A stretch of DNA of 64,000 bases from Fidelibacterota bacterium (GTDB taxonomy: Bacteria; Fidelibacterota; UBA8477; JABMPR01). Numbering within the stretch: the first letter of the stretch is position 1; each line of letters opens with the position of its first letter. Where the stretch lies: positions 1 through 64,000 of the forward strand of contig JAERTH010000032.1 in the NCBI GenBank assembly GCA_016844955.1, read 5' to 3'. Positions 62,430 through 64,000 of this stretch are shown piece by piece. The notes beneath the pieces are model-generated. The model did no database searches. It worked only from the letters and a program-made list of their open reading frames with translations, and was not told the origin of the DNA. A program made the translations under genes and the position numbers.

Positions 62430-62891
62430 CTATGCTTGTTTTACTTTAAAAGTCAGACCATCCTCAGATTCCTGGCTCACAATAATAACAGTTTCCCCCA
62501 CAGCTATTTCAACATCAGCTTCAGCAGTCCAGAAACTACCGCTGAATTTTACTTCACCGGAATGACCCGGGCTAATCGCCTTCGTCACTGCAGCCTTCTT
62601 CCCGATTTTCGAGGAAGCATATTCATCATCCATAGACTCACGCTTACTCCCTTTGAAGATCTCCATACTATATTTCCTGAGGCTAAACAGGAGAAGAAGT
62701 GAAGAAATGATAAAAATAATGATCTGGGTGGTAAGCCCGATATCAAGCATCCAGATGGACAGTCCTGTGATCCAGGCACCGGCAGTGAAAAAGATAAAGA
62801 TAAAGCCCGGAATGAGGAGTTCAACGATGACAAAAACGACACCGATGAAAAACCAGATCAATTCAGGTGATAGATTCATGATAAGCTCCAA
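62430..62891 (-). CDS. NfeD family protein
   Basis: FIGVVFVIVELLIPGFIFIFFTAGAWITGL; C-terminal OB-like SGEVKFSGSFWTAEADVEIAVGETVIIV; next to SPFH gene. Confidence 0.92.
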   Translation of the reverse strand: MELIMNLSPELIWFFIGVVFVIVELLIPGFIFIFFTAGAWITGLSIWMLDIGLTTQIIIFIISSLLLLFSLRKYSMEIFKGSKRESMDDEYASSKIGKKAAVTKAISPGHSGEVKFSGSFWTAEADVEIAVGETVIIVSQESEDGLTFKVKQA

Positions 62892-63107
62892 TGATTTTTC
62901 TTAATTGTGATAGCCAATAGTCGTAGTGAAAGAAAAGTCTCAACTCTATACTTCCCATTTATAGACACGATAATAATGCGCACTGGAAAGTAGATTACTA
63001 CCTGCATTTCAACAAGAGTTGATAGTATTAATTCCTAAACGATTTGCTCTCAATCTAAACGGTGAAATATGGATAGATTCAGTTATTCTCTAAAAACCGA
63101 GTGTGAA

Positions 63108-63581
63108 TCAATCTTCATCCGGATAATATTTATCCAGACAATCTGGACAAATACCATGGGTAAATGTAGAGGACGTACGATCAGAAATGTAGCTTTCAAG
63201 ATTTTCCCAGGCCTGCTGGTCATCTGGATCGCCCCCTTCAACACGAATCTTTTTGCAACTACTACATATAGGGAGCAGGGTCTCAAGTGTGTTTATCTTT
63301 TCATTCAATTGCTCAAGCTCCACCACCCGCCTTTGAAGTATAGTGTTGTAGGTTCTGATCCGTGAATAGAAAGTGCCAACAAGTCCACCTGACAACCCAC
63401 CAAACACGACTGGAATAAGGAATCCCCTTAGTGCAAATGGATCCGCACCGATAAGGTATTTTTGTCCAATGGACAATACTGACAACAAAAATATCCCAAT
63501 CGCTGTGGAGATGATTACGTAGAGTATTGGGGAGTTTGATCGCTGCACACGGGTGGAAGCATTTTGATTGTATGTAGTCAA
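63108..63581 (-). CDS. Two-TM protein with coiled coil and C-terminal Cys-rich signalling-associated domain
   Basis: VVELEQLNEKINTLETLLPICSSCKKIRVEGGDPDDQQAWENLESYISDRTSSTFTHGICPDCLDKYYPDED. Confidence 0.75.
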   Translation of the reverse strand: MTTYNQNASTRVQRSNSPILYVIISTAIGIFLLSVLSIGQKYLIGADPFALRGFLIPVVFGGLSGGLVGTFYSRIRTYNTILQRRVVELEQLNEKINTLETLLPICSSCKKIRVEGGDPDDQQAWENLESYISDRTSSTFTHGICPDCLDKYYPDED

Positions 63582-63782
63582 CGATAATCCCCTCTCCTTT
63601 AATACAACTGAGCCGTAGTTCTATTAATATCGGCGACTAATGTCAAGCATACAACAATTTATTTAAGCTTGGCCAATATTTACTTTCATCTCTGCGGAAC
63701 AATATGAAATTATTTAGCATACAACAATCATATCGCTACAACAATGAAACACAGGCAATAATTACACTAAGAAGGAGAACAA

Positions 63783-64000
63783 ATGACAACAAAAGAGAAA
63801 CTTGATCTACTATGGAAATACCTGCTCCTGGCGGTGCTTGCGTATGGATTTTCACAACTCGGTAGTCCAGGTCACTCAGAAAGTTTCAGGCATGGATATT
63901 TCAATGGCTCAAGTCACGGTGCAGTGTGGAAAAGCAAAGACGACTGTGATTATGAAGACATGAATATTGATGTTGATGTTAAAAAGCTGGCAGACGGCGA
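63783..64000 (+). CDS. Hypothetical protein, truncated by window end
   Basis: AGAAGGAG SD then ATG; open frame MTTKEKLDLLWKYLLLAVLAYGFSQLGSPGHSESFRHGYFNGSSHGAVWKSKDDCDYEDMNIDVDVKKLADG. Confidence 0.7.
   Translation, partial: MTTKEKLDLLWKYLLLAVLAYGFSQLGSPGHSESFRHGYFNGSSHGAVWKSKDDCDYEDMNIDVDVKKLADG

Overview
The window is mostly a dense run of minus-strand bacterial genes from a Gram-negative organism. The POR/FlgD-like 'YPNPFN' C-terminal domains, GldA/F/G-like ABC system, BamA/TamB pair and TonB receptor suggest an FCB-superphylum (e.g. Marinimicrobia-like) genome; this lineage is an inference from protein motifs only. Housekeeping content: a MoxR/DUF58/Gld-type ABC operon, BamA+TamB, DnaK, NAD synthetase, AsnRS, sigma-54 activator, UvrB, AccA, glycosyltransferases, RNase R, LepA, a multidomain sensor kinase, a TPP-riboswitch-controlled TonB receptor, thioredoxin, TyrRS, SmpB and SPFH/NfeD. 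RNA genes: tRNA-Ser(UGA), tRNA-Ser(GCU), tRNA-Pro(GGG). The most unusual region is about 54.4-60 kb. There the tRNA-Pro 3' end plus its terminator is duplicated as a perfect 76-bp direct repeat, with a third diverged copy and conserved hairpins. A cassette of poorly recognisable secreted/lipoprotein genes follows. One of these has an in-frame TAG that splits an otherwise intact C-terminal sorting-like domain. Other notable points: a TPP aptamer whose 3' strand carries the Shine-Dalgarno, two outer-membrane genes whose signal peptides seem to need AUU/AUC-type starts, and a GT2 protein fused to an apparently degenerate phosphoglycosyl transferase domain. I found no clear new defence system or CRISPR array. 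All calls come from reading the sequence and ORF track; no searches were run.
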